From contig CAZXLD010000004.1 of the NCBI GenBank assembly GCA_964641965.1, positions 124,001 to 188,000 on the forward strand: 64,000 bases of DNA, read 5' to 3'. Made by a program: the position numbers and the translations under genes. A model generated the notes under the pieces. That model searched no databases, was not told where the DNA came from, and worked only from the letters and a program-made list of their open reading frames with translations. This document shows, in pieces, positions 27,139 through 34,743 of this stretch. This stretch comes from JAJDFU01 sp964641965. Lineage in GTDB: Bacteria > Bacteroidota > Bacteroidia > Chitinophagales > Saprospiraceae. The first letter of the stretch is position 1. Every line of letters begins with the position of its first letter.

Positions 27139-29058
27139 TCAACGCATCCTGAGATCCAGGACAGGAATAACGATTTCGACTAACGTGCCCTTACCCTCTC
27201 CGCTTTCAGGATCTGTAAGGTCTTTGGTAGTAACAAACATTTTCCCTCTATTGGCTGACTGACTTAAAATGCGTAACCGCTCTTCTGTGATCCGCGTACC
27301 CATTGACTGGTGAGTACGGTATCGAGCATCAGCACGTTGCAGTTCCCGGGCTTTTTTGCGCCCTATGCCATTGTCTTCCACCTTGCACAATACGGTGTCT
27401 TGCCCGAGAGGCAAAAAAGAGATGGTGATCCTTCCGCTTTTCCGGGTTCGGAGCCCATGTTCCAATGCATTTTCCACGTATGGTTGGACAATCATCGTCG
27501 GGACACCTATAATGTCCTCTTCCAGGTCGTCATCGATAGAAATGGAAAACTCCATTTGGTCTCGAAATCGCAAGCGTTGGTTGATAAATAGATAATCGCC
27601 CAAAAATTCTACTTCTTTTTCCAACGAAATTACCTCTGCCTCCGAATACTCCAGACTTTGCCGCATGAGTTTGGCAAATCGAGCCAGGTATTTGGCAGCT
27701 GAAGTTACCTCATTGGAGGTGATGTAATTTTGGATAGCGTTAAGGGCATTATACAAGAAGTGCGGGTTCATTTGAGCCCGAAGTGCCTTGAGTTGCAACT
27801 GGGTAGCTTGAAGCCGAAGCATTTCAGATTCTTGCTTTCGCTTTTCTGCCTCGTACTTAACTTCCAATTCTACCTGGAGTCGTTTATTTACTTCCTCCAT
27901 GTGGTTTTCCGCATACTGGGTATGCAGGAGGAGATATTCATATGCATTTTCAAAATCCTCATTAGTTGCATAAAAATTGGAAATATCACGGCTTACCCCT
28001 GCGAGCTGGCGGTGGTTATTTTGCTCCAAAGCCATTTTAAAAGCTTCAGAGTAATGCAGTAGAGCACTATCGGCCTGTTGAAGTTCTTCATACAAGCGGC
28101 CACGCCAACGCTCGATACGAGAAAGATTTTTAGTATCTGCAGGAACCTGGGTTCGAAAGGCCTCCTCCGCCTCATCAAACAGGGATAATGCCCCGGAGAA
28201 ATCTTTTTGTTCCAGTCTACAAAAGCCCAGGTTGGCCAGTGCTGAAGCTTTTACACCGCTTCTGGGATCCTGAGGAGCCCGAATAACCCGTTGGAAATAG
28301 TCTTCTGCTTTTTCAAGTTCTTGCAAGGCCAGAAAACCAGTGCCCGCATTCAAATAGTGCCAGGCCAGTCTGGCACGCAGGCCCATACTTTCACACATCT
28401 GCACTACTCGTTCAAATGCACGAACGCTTTTTTCGCGTTCATCACTCAAACCATATACCTTTCCTAGTCCACTATAAATCAGCGTCAAAAAATAAAAATC
28501 CTTGAGCGTGAGATCATGCCCCAGCAATGTAATCCCCTTCTCGGCTTGCAACAGATCCTCTACAGCTTTTGAATAATTGCCATAGTGAAGCATGACAAAC
28601 CCTTCTCGGCATATGAGTCTGGCTGTCAATCGCTTGTCAGGATAAGCCTTCAACAGGCGTTTAGCTTTATCAAGTAACTGGAACGCTTCATCCAGGTTGC
28701 CCAAGTTCATAGAGGTACCGGCAAAGTCGATTATTATTTCCGTTTGCTGGCTTAGGTCTCCTCGCTCTTCGACTAGCTGCAATGCCTTTCGGAAATGGGA
28801 TTCGGCCTCTTTATACTCGTATTTAAGGTTGTGTACAAGTGCTTTGTGAACGTGATAATTGAGTTCGAGATCGGGGTTGGGATGATCAGCCAGAAGTACT
28901 TCCTGTTCTTCGAGTAATTTGTTTGCCCGAAAAATGTCAGTGAATGTATACCGCTTGACCAATTGATCAATCAGGAACCTTCGCTTTACGCCTTCCTCAA
29001 GCAGGGCCAACTCCTGTTCTAATTTCTCTTGCCCGGAGGAACGTAAACCGATTGACAA
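27139..29058 (-). CDS. Cytosolic TPR sensor histidine kinase (LytS/HisKA_7TM-less family)
   Basis: 639 residues. Residues 1-390 are a run of TPR-like helical repeats (e.g. YKEAESHFRKALQLVEE, KAEDYFQRVIRAP), followed by a coiled coil (390-425), the His_kinase dimerisation motif with phosphoacceptor His433 (RAQMNPHFLYNALNAIQNYI) and an HATPase domain (PYVENALEHGL, DNGIGRKKA). No signal peptide or transmembrane helix is visible, so both sensor and kinase should be cytoplasmic. There is no ATG near the start; a TTG at 29058, preceded in frame by a stop, is the best candidate. The phospho-partner is almost certainly the LytTR regulator at 29452, with the GG-leader peptide gene between them. A terminator hairpin lies only 29 nt upstream of the start. 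Confidence 0.85.
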   Translation of the reverse strand: MSIGLRSSGQEKLEQELALLEEGVKRRFLIDQLVKRYTFTDIFRANKLLEEQEVLLADHPNPDLELNYHVHKALVHNLKYEYKEAESHFRKALQLVEERGDLSQQTEIIIDFAGTSMNLGNLDEAFQLLDKAKRLLKAYPDKRLTARLICREGFVMLHYGNYSKAVEDLLQAEKGITLLGHDLTLKDFYFLTLIYSGLGKVYGLSDEREKSVRAFERVVQMCESMGLRARLAWHYLNAGTGFLALQELEKAEDYFQRVIRAPQDPRSGVKASALANLGFCRLEQKDFSGALSLFDEAEEAFRTQVPADTKNLSRIERWRGRLYEELQQADSALLHYSEAFKMALEQNNHRQLAGVSRDISNFYATNEDFENAYEYLLLHTQYAENHMEEVNKRLQVELEVKYEAEKRKQESEMLRLQATQLQLKALRAQMNPHFLYNALNAIQNYITSNEVTSAAKYLARFAKLMRQSLEYSEAEVISLEKEVEFLGDYLFINQRLRFRDQMEFSISIDDDLEEDIIGVPTMIVQPYVENALEHGLRTRKSGRITISFLPLGQDTVLCKVEDNGIGRKKARELQRADARYRTHQSMGTRITEERLRILSQSANRGKMFVTTKDLTDPESGEGKGTLVEIVIPVLDLRMR

Positions 29059-29087
29059 AACAACAGTAGATTAGTAAATAATGAAGA

Positions 29088-29120
29088 AAAGGACCGCAGT
29101 TGCAGCAACTGCGGTCCTTT
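29088..29120 (-). terminator. Terminator/attenuator between peptide and kinase genes
   Basis: Perfect 14-bp stem AAAGGACCGCAGTT / AACTGCGGTCCTTT with a 5-nt loop; on the minus strand it is followed by TTTTCTTCATTATTT. It ends the peptide mRNA and leaves only 29 nt before the kinase start, so kinase expression probably depends on read-through. Confidence 0.8.
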
Positions 29121-29145
29121 CCAGGAATAACGAAAAAGATAAAGG

Positions 29146-29292
29146 CTATTGAGGTGTTATACCGCCGCAGCCATCATTCCATTGATTCTTGGATTTACCT
29201 TTACGTCCCCCAACAATTTTGGTCATTTCCTCTTTTTTGAGAGACTTTAGATCTTTCTTAAGATCTTCGAGATTTCTTTTGTCCTTTCCCAT
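29146..29292 (-). CDS. Double-glycine leader peptide (RiPP/bacteriocin/pheromone precursor)
   Basis: A 48-residue precursor starting at the ATG at 29292. The first 29 residues form a charged amphipathic leader (MGKDKRNLEDLKKDLKSLKK) ending in EEMTKIVGG, which fits the Bacteroidota GG-type leader: L-rich helix, EEM.KI.GG, cleavage after GG. The predicted core is RKGKSKNQWNDGCGGITPQ: basic, one Trp, one Cys, Gly-rich end. It carries its own promoter box (29332-29339) and its own terminator (29088-29120), so it is expressed as a short mRNA. It lies between the response regulator and the kinase on the same strand. No modification enzyme or C39 peptidase-transporter lies in the window. It could be an exported signal, an antimicrobial or a RiPP; which one cannot be told from sequence. 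Confidence 0.75.
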   Translation of the reverse strand: MGKDKRNLEDLKKDLKSLKKEEMTKIVGGRKGKSKNQWNDGCGGITPQ

Positions 29293-29331
29293 AGTTGTGA
29301 ATTTGTAGGTGCTTACCCTGCTACGAAAATA

Positions 29332-29339
29332 CAAAATTA
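29332..29339 (-). promoter_or_regulatory. Promoter -7 box for the GG-leader peptide
   Basis: Minus-strand TAATTTTG is an exact TAnnTTTG match. Transcription would start near 29325, leaving a 33-nt leader before the ATG. The -33 region is AT-rich (TTTCGTTAG) without a clean TTTG. Confidence 0.6.
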
Positions 29340-29451
29340 TGCCATTATTAACCACGAATAACTAACGAAAAATAGAGGAAAAGGATCATTTTTTTGTCCG
29401 TATTGAAAAATACAATACTCTGATCCTGCCAACTTTAATGCTCAGGCTTTT

Positions 29452-30216
29452 TCAAATCCCTTCCTGAAGCATTTTCATTTTTTCCATGAAGGCGGGTCTG
29501 CGGCGGCGAGAAACCTCAATGCGCATTCCATCATCCATGATAAGATAACCACCATCTCCTTTAACGAATTTTCGCATGTAGTTCAGGTTGATCACATGCC
29601 GCTTATGCACCCTGTAAAAATTATAGGGTTCCAGCATATCTTCATAGGCCTTAATGGTTTTGGAAGCAGTGATCCGCTCGCCTGAGTTGAGGAAAATATG
29701 CGTGTAATTATCTTCAGCCTCAAACCGTACAATGTCTTTGATATTGACAAAATAAATCCCGTCGAGGGCTGCAATACTAATTTTATTGAACAGATTTGGA
29801 TTGTTAAAATGCTGTTGGAAAAGCTGCAAGCGTCGCTGCATTTCCTCTGGCTTACGCTCTTTAATCCGAGAAACTGCCTCTTGTAGTAAATCGGGATCAA
29901 TCGGCTTTAGGACATAGCCAATAGAGCTGTATTCGCAAGCTTTGATAGCGTACTCTTCATATGCAGTAACGAATACTACTTCAAACTCAACGGGTTGAAT
30001 CTGATTGAGAAACTGGAATACCAACCCATCTGGGAGACTAATATCCAGGAAGGCAACATCGGGCTTAAGTCCTTTTTCCTTGACCAAGGCCAAGGCACTT
30101 TCCACCGTCTGTGCTTCTCCGATCACATTTACTTCTTCACAATACCGGGCTAGCAGGTTTTTCAGGTTGTTTAATCCGTGGATTTCATCCTCCACGATCA
30201 AGGCATTAATTTCCAT
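29452..30216 (-). CDS. LytTR-family response regulator
   Basis: 254 residues: receiver domain (1-120) with acidic pocket Glu9/Asp10/Glu11, phosphoacceptor Asp58 (VAFLDISLP), Thr84 and Lys104 (YVLKPID), all intact. The C-terminal half is a LytTR DNA-binding domain (VRFEAEDNYTHIFL, FYRVHKRHVINLNYM, EVSRRRRPAF). It should be phosphorylated by the TPR kinase at 27139 and bind tandem repeats upstream of target genes. It is the first gene of the three-gene cluster and is divergent from the potassium channel gene. Confidence 0.92.
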   Translation of the reverse strand: MEINALIVEDEIHGLNNLKNLLARYCEEVNVIGEAQTVESALALVKEKGLKPDVAFLDISLPDGLVFQFLNQIQPVEFEVVFVTAYEEYAIKACEYSSIGYVLKPIDPDLLQEAVSRIKERKPEEMQRRLQLFQQHFNNPNLFNKISIAALDGIYFVNIKDIVRFEAEDNYTHIFLNSGERITASKTIKAYEDMLEPYNFYRVHKRHVINLNYMRKFVKGDGGYLIMDDGMRIEVSRRRRPAFMEKMKMLQEGI

Positions 30217-30314
30217 TGAGCGACAAGTTATTCAAGGTAAGATACGCAAGTCTCTGTTTAATTCTGAATGGAGCAAATCCGCCGAATCCGTATTTTTCAG
30301 AAAAAAACCGGCAA

Positions 30315-31151
30315 ATGCCATCTGATAGCAAGAGACAAAGCGATAAACTTAAGATAAAATTATATGAAATTATTTTTGAGGCAGAAACCCCTGCCGGCAA
30401 ATGGTTTGATATTATTTTACTAATCACTATTGCTCTAAGTGTTTTAGTTGTTATTCTAGAGAGTGTCGATTCAATTAACTCCAGGTTCGGCTATTATTTA
30501 GACTTACTGGAATGGTTTTTCACAATCCTGTTTTCCATCGAGTACCTCCTGCGAATGTACGCAGTACGTTCTCCCATTCATTATGCCACCAGTTTTTTTG
30601 GCATAATTGACCTGGTTTCAGTATTGCCGACCTATCTGAGCCTGTTTATTGTCAATAGCCAATACTTTCTTGTGATCCGGGCATTTCGTCTGCTTCGTAT
30701 TTTCAGGATCTTCAAGCTCGGACATTTTCTTAGGGAAGGAAATGTCATTATAAAATCCATGAAAGCCAGTCAACCCAAGATCACAGTATTCCTGACATTT
30801 GTGCTGCTTATGGTCTTGATTATTGGTTCGCTGATGTATGTGGTCGAGGGTGGATCCAACCCTGAATTCTCGAGTATTCCACAAGGTATTTACTGGGCTG
30901 TTGTAACCCTTACCACCGTTGGCTATGGCGACATTACTCCGATCACCAATTTGGGTAAATTCCTCTCAGCCGTAGTAATGATTCTTGGATATGCGGTCAT
31001 TGCGGTCCCCACCGGTATTGTGTCTGCCCAGTTTATCGAGGCTGAGCTTTCATCCAGGGTATCATCCGAAAGTTGTCGAAACTGTAGCCGGGAGGGGCAT
31101 GATATTGATGCCGAGTACTGTAAGTTTTGTGGCTACAAACTCAAAGAGTAG
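30315..31151 (+). CDS. Voltage-gated-type potassium channel with C-terminal zinc ribbon
   Basis: 278 residues with six transmembrane segments. S4 is arginine-rich (RAFRLLRIFRIFKLGHFLR), so voltage sensing is likely, and the pore has the K+ filter TTVGYGD. After S6 (VIAVPTGIVSAQF) the cytosolic tail ends in a small zinc ribbon with two CxxC knuckles (CRNC ... CKFC, 14 residues between them). The Kv-like core is common in bacteria; the zinc-ribbon ending is a Bacteroidota-type addition of unknown role, perhaps tetramer assembly or redox/metal sensing. The ATG at 30315 is chosen because upstream sequence (from 30216) is low-complexity without homology and overlaps the divergent regulator. Confidence 0.87.
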   Translation: MPSDSKRQSDKLKIKLYEIIFEAETPAGKWFDIILLITIALSVLVVILESVDSINSRFGYYLDLLEWFFTILFSIEYLLRMYAVRSPIHYATSFFGIIDLVSVLPTYLSLFIVNSQYFLVIRAFRLLRIFRIFKLGHFLREGNVIIKSMKASQPKITVFLTFVLLMVLIIGSLMYVVEGGSNPEFSSIPQGIYWAVVTLTTVGYGDITPITNLGKFLSAVVMILGYAVIAVPTGIVSAQFIEAELSSRVSSESCRNCSREGHDIDAEYCKFCGYKLKE

Positions 31152-31157
31152 TAACAC

Positions 31158-31616
31158 TCATGCGCCTCGGACTCGAAAAGTAGCAAAAAGACGTTTGATG
31201 CTGTACCTTCGGCTTTGATTAATGTATACGTAGAGTAATCCGCCGATTATGGCCATGTTTTTCATAAACAGAATACCCTGTAATCGGAGAAATGCTTTTG
31301 GATCGTTAATGAAAGGGGATATCAATTCCCAATTTTCCGGCAAGGCCCAAAATTGGTGAATGGTGAAAGTCAGCGGCACAAAATAAAGCAGCAGCAAGGT
31401 AGCCCCAAAGGTAGTTCGATAACCGACCAAAATCAAAACTCCTCCCAGAATAAGTAAGATGATGGATAGAATGAGCAAAAAGTTTTGATTCCATTCCAAT
31501 CCAAAATAACTCATTTTCTCTTTGGTCTCTTTAAAGAAAACAATGGAGTCATATGCTTCATAGAGAAAGTAGGCGGCAATTAAAATCCGGCCTATCAGGT
31601 CAAGAATATTTTTCAT
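31158..31616 (-). CDS. DoxX-family membrane protein
   Basis: 152 residues with four hydrophobic helices, the DoxX/TQO-like layout: first helix LDLIGRILIAAYFLYEAYDS, then NFLLILSIILLILGGVLIL, TFGATLLLLYFVPLTF and MAIIGGLLYVY. DoxX proteins are inner-membrane proteins of mostly unknown job, some tied to quinone or thiosulfate oxidation. The start at 31616 overlaps the end of the FAD dehydrogenase gene by 17 bp, so both are translated from one mRNA. Convergent with the potassium channel gene, 6 bp apart. Confidence 0.8.
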   Translation of the reverse strand: MKNILDLIGRILIAAYFLYEAYDSIVFFKETKEKMSYFGLEWNQNFLLILSIILLILGGVLILVGYRTTFGATLLLLYFVPLTFTIHQFWALPENWELISPFINDPKAFLRLQGILFMKNMAIIGGLLYVYINQSRRYSIKRLFATFRVRGA

Positions 31617-33204
31617 TCGCGTTTGCCCTCCTTGAAGGACTACCTGTTTTTTGTAAAAGATAATTGGATACAGCCCGGGCCACATTTTGCCCATCCATGG
31701 CTGCCGATATAATTCCCCCTGCATAGCCGGCTCCCTCCCCACAAGGGAATAGGCCCTCCACCTGATCATGCATGAGATTTGTAGAATTGCGGGGAATCCG
31801 AACTGGAGAACTGGTACGGCTTTCCGTGCCGATTACCTGGGCCTCCTGGGTATAATATCCGCGCATCTTTCGCCCGAAATCCTGAACGCCTTTTCGAAGC
31901 CGCTGGTAGATCCCTTTGGGCAACCACTGGTGCAGCGGAGCAGCATAAAGGCCGGGAATATAAGAAGTAGCGCCCAAACTCCTTGAAATCTTTCCCTCGG
32001 TAAAATCCAACAACCGTTGTGCCGGAGCTTGCTGCCCACCCGGTCCTTGCCTGAATACTTGTTGTTCGACCTGGCGCTGAAACTCCAACCCAGCAAATAC
32101 CCCATAATTTTGATAAGGCTTAAGGTCTTCCAACTCAACCGCTACTACTGTACCTGAATTGGCAAAGGGAGAATCTCTCCTCGACATACTCATCCCATTT
32201 ACGACTAATTCCCCCGGAGCAGTGGCAGCCGGCACCACTAATCCTCCCGGACACATACAAAATGAAAAAACGCCTCGCCCCTTTACTTGAGTAGCAAGCC
32301 GATAGCTACTTGCCGGTAGGCCGTCTTCCCGTTTGCGTTGCCCGTATTGGATCTCATCGATCAAAGGCTGTGGGTGCTCTATTCGGACCCCAAGTGCAAA
32401 TGGCTTGGTTTCCAATCGGATACCATGTCGATGCAGTAACCGAAATATAGCTCTCGCCGAATGCCCGGTTGCCAAAACGACAGCTTCGGCATATCGTTCG
32501 ATAGCTGCATTTACCTGAACTCCGATAATGCTGGATCGGTAAAGAATCAAGTCCGTAACCAGGCTATCAAAGTGGATTTCGCCGCCATAATTCAAAATCG
32601 TTTCTCGAATATTTGCCACTACATTTGGGAGTTTATTGGAGCCAATATGTGGATGTGCATCTTCCAGAATTTGAGTCGTGGCGCCGTGTTCTACGAGTAG
32701 CCGCATCGCCTTTTCAATCTTTCCCCGCTTATGGCTTCGAGTGTAGAGTTTACCATCGGAATAGGTTCCGGCCCCACCTTCCCCAAAGCAGTAATTGGAA
32801 TGTGGATTTACGATCCCAAATTGCTGAATGGAACGCAAATCACGTCTTCGATCCCGGACGTTTTTTCCCCGATCCAATACAATCGGCTTCAATCCTAGCT
32901 CGATAAGCTCAAGAGCGGCGAAATACCCTGCCGGCCCTGCCCCAATAACCAATACCTGCGGCGCATCATGCACCTGCTGCAATTGGCTCAGGTAAGCAGG
33001 TTCCGGGTGTATTGGGTTGGAACTCACCTGTACCCGAAGCCGCACTACAGGCTTTCGACCGCGCGCATCAATCGAGCGAAGTAGTACCTTGGTTTCCGAT
33101 TGGGTTCCTAGTTTAATCTTTGCCACCTTAAATGCCCGCGCCTCTATCAATGCAGGATCTAAAGCTTCCTCAGGCGGAAGCACGATTTCTACAATTTTTT
33201 CCAT
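31600..33204 (-). CDS. FAD-dependent dehydrogenase (COG2509-like)
   Basis: 534 residues. A short N-terminal alpha/beta domain (1-80, VAKIKLGTQSETKVLLRSID) precedes a Rossmann FAD-binding fold: VLVIGAGPAGYFAALELIE near residue 85, the second FAD segment GEGGAGTYSDGKLYTR and the late VEGLFPCGEGAGYAGGI. It belongs to the uncharacterised flavoprotein dehydrogenases often listed as NAD(P)/FAD-dependent oxidoreductases. The electron donor and substrate are unknown. It begins 24 bp after a secreted-protein gene and overlaps the DoxX gene, forming a likely operon. Confidence 0.85.
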   Translation of the reverse strand: MEKIVEIVLPPEEALDPALIEARAFKVAKIKLGTQSETKVLLRSIDARGRKPVVRLRVQVSSNPIHPEPAYLSQLQQVHDAPQVLVIGAGPAGYFAALELIELGLKPIVLDRGKNVRDRRRDLRSIQQFGIVNPHSNYCFGEGGAGTYSDGKLYTRSHKRGKIEKAMRLLVEHGATTQILEDAHPHIGSNKLPNVVANIRETILNYGGEIHFDSLVTDLILYRSSIIGVQVNAAIERYAEAVVLATGHSARAIFRLLHRHGIRLETKPFALGVRIEHPQPLIDEIQYGQRKREDGLPASSYRLATQVKGRGVFSFCMCPGGLVVPAATAPGELVVNGMSMSRRDSPFANSGTVVAVELEDLKPYQNYGVFAGLEFQRQVEQQVFRQGPGGQQAPAQRLLDFTEGKISRSLGATSYIPGLYAAPLHQWLPKGIYQRLRKGVQDFGRKMRGYYTQEAQVIGTESRTSSPVRIPRNSTNLMHDQVEGLFPCGEGAGYAGGIISAAMDGQNVARAVSNYLLQKTGSPSRRANANEKYS

Positions 33205-33228
33205 CCTGCGCTACTGTTTCTTCAAGTA

Positions 33229-33702
33229 TCAATTGTTTTTTCTTCCCGGAGCGATTAGAGAATCCTGATTGATACTGGCAGGCCCAGACTCCGGGGCCAA
33301 CCAGATATTTTCCCGTACCAATTCAAACCGGTCCGGTACATACACCGTCAGATTAATTTCTTCGAAACACTCGCCTTTTTTCGTTCGAATGGGAAATCGA
33401 TCCTTGTCCAACAAGCGCAGCCGTACATTGCCTGGTGCCAATGTATCCATAGCAATCTGATATCGTCCTTGGGCGATCGCGTGTTCAAAAATTCCGATAC
33501 TCCCATCGTATAATTTAACTTCAGTCTCTGTCAAAACGTTATTTCCAGCCCAGGGCTTGGTAGTAATTTCCCAATCAATACCCAGTTGAATTCTAAAGAC
33601 CGAATCCGTCTGGAAGGTCTGGTGGAGAATTCGTTGCAACTGCCCCATGCTCCAACCCGGAACCAATAGAAATGCTAATAGAATCCAACTTTTCATCCAC
33701 AT
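33229..33702 (-). CDS. Hypothetical secreted protein
   Basis: 157 residues with a signal peptide (MKSWILLAFLLVPGWSMGQ) and a beta-rich mature part (VFRIQLGIDWEITTKPWAGN, GSIGIFEHAIAQGRYQIAMD, INLTVYVPDRFELVRENIW). The last pattern recalls small Bacteroidota proteins with a single beta-helix-like turn, but no family is certain. An ATG at 33696 is an equal start. It heads the operon with the FAD dehydrogenase and DoxX genes. Confidence 0.6.
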   Translation of the reverse strand: MWMKSWILLAFLLVPGWSMGQLQRILHQTFQTDSVFRIQLGIDWEITTKPWAGNNVLTETEVKLYDGSIGIFEHAIAQGRYQIAMDTLAPGNVRLRLLDKDRFPIRTKKGECFEEINLTVYVPDRFELVRENIWLAPESGPASINQDSLIAPGRKNN

Positions 33703-33762
33703 GATTTACACATTTTCACTGAATCGATAATCATAGGAGTAGGCAGTAAAAAGAGCAGCAAC

Positions 33763-34599
33763 TTATTCATATTCAGCTAAAGGCTTCATCCGAATGGCTT
33801 CTCTAATCCGACTCAATTCCTCCAACAAGGCAGGAAGCCGATCCAGGGGCAACATATTAGCACCATCAGAAAGAGCCTGAGAGGGGTTCGGATGAGTCTC
33901 GATAAACAAGCCATCTACCCCCGCGGCAATTCCGGCACGAGCAATGGTTTGGATCAGTTTTGGTTGCCCACCCGTAACTCCTGAAGATTGGTTGGGGCGT
34001 TGAAGGGAATGGGTACAATCCAAGACTACCGGTGAACCTAACGCTTGCATGATCGGTATACCTCGGAAATCTACCACCAAGTCCTGATAACCAAAGGTAG
34101 TTCCTCGCTCAGTCAACAACACATTGGAGTTACCCGATTCGACTACCTTATTTCGGGCAAATTTCATGGCCTCCGCACTTAAAAACTGCCCCTTCTTGAT
34201 GTTCACAACCTTGCCCGTTTGGGCAGCAGCAACCAACAAATCCGTCTGGCGGCAAAGAAATGCAGGGATCTGAAGCAAATCTACGTAAGCCGCAGCCCTT
34301 ACTGCTTCTGGAACGGCATGAATATCTGTAGTAACTGGAATTTGAAGTCTTTCACGAACTTTCCCCAAAATGGTAAGTGCTTTTTCGTCACCAATCCCGG
34401 TAAAGGAATCCAACCTGGATCGATTTGCCTTTCTGTAAGACCCTTTAAAGATGTAGGGGATTTTAAGCCGGTCTGCCAGTTCTGATACCTGTTCAGCTAC
34501 CTCGAATGCCAAATCTTCACTTTCTATGGCACAGGGCCCTGCGATAAGGAAAAAGGAAGCACTATCTTTGTGGCGCAGCTGGTCCAAATGAGGAAGCAT
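33763..34599 (-). CDS. kdsA: 3-deoxy-8-phosphooctulonate synthase
   Basis: 278 residues, standard length. It condenses phosphoenolpyruvate with arabinose 5-phosphate to Kdo-8-phosphate for lipopolysaccharide. Seen: GPCAIESEDLAFEVAEQ near the start, the PEP/sugar site FKGSYRKANRSR, VTTDIH, NIKKGQFLSAEAMKFA, DCTHSLQRPNQSSGVTGG and the C-terminal ETHPNPSQALSDG. The TIM-barrel core is complete. Confidence 0.95.
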   Translation of the reverse strand: MLPHLDQLRHKDSASFFLIAGPCAIESEDLAFEVAEQVSELADRLKIPYIFKGSYRKANRSRLDSFTGIGDEKALTILGKVRERLQIPVTTDIHAVPEAVRAAAYVDLLQIPAFLCRQTDLLVAAAQTGKVVNIKKGQFLSAEAMKFARNKVVESGNSNVLLTERGTTFGYQDLVVDFRGIPIMQALGSPVVLDCTHSLQRPNQSSGVTGGQPKLIQTIARAGIAAGVDGLFIETHPNPSQALSDGANMLPLDRLPALLEELSRIREAIRMKPLAEYE

Positions 34600-34743
34600 G
34601 TGAAATCTATTTTAAAACTCAAGATACACCCTTTAATAGACCAAAATCCGGAGTCTTGAGTATCCATTTTGTCTTTTCAACCGTTTTTCAGGGGATTTGT
34701 ATTGAATAAATGCAGCTAAAAAACAGTTAAAATTAGATTCCTT

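Noticed and set aside
27139..29085. Idea that the kinase once had a signal peptide (SIGLRSSGQ at its start looks like the end of one)
   Set aside because: There is no transmembrane helix between the TPR part and the kinase core, so an exported sensor domain would also export the kinase domain; a cytosolic start is more coherent.
30216..30314. Longer N-terminus of the potassium channel
   Set aside because: The sequence overlaps the divergent regulator gene's start and has no channel-like features; ATG at 30315 is preferred.
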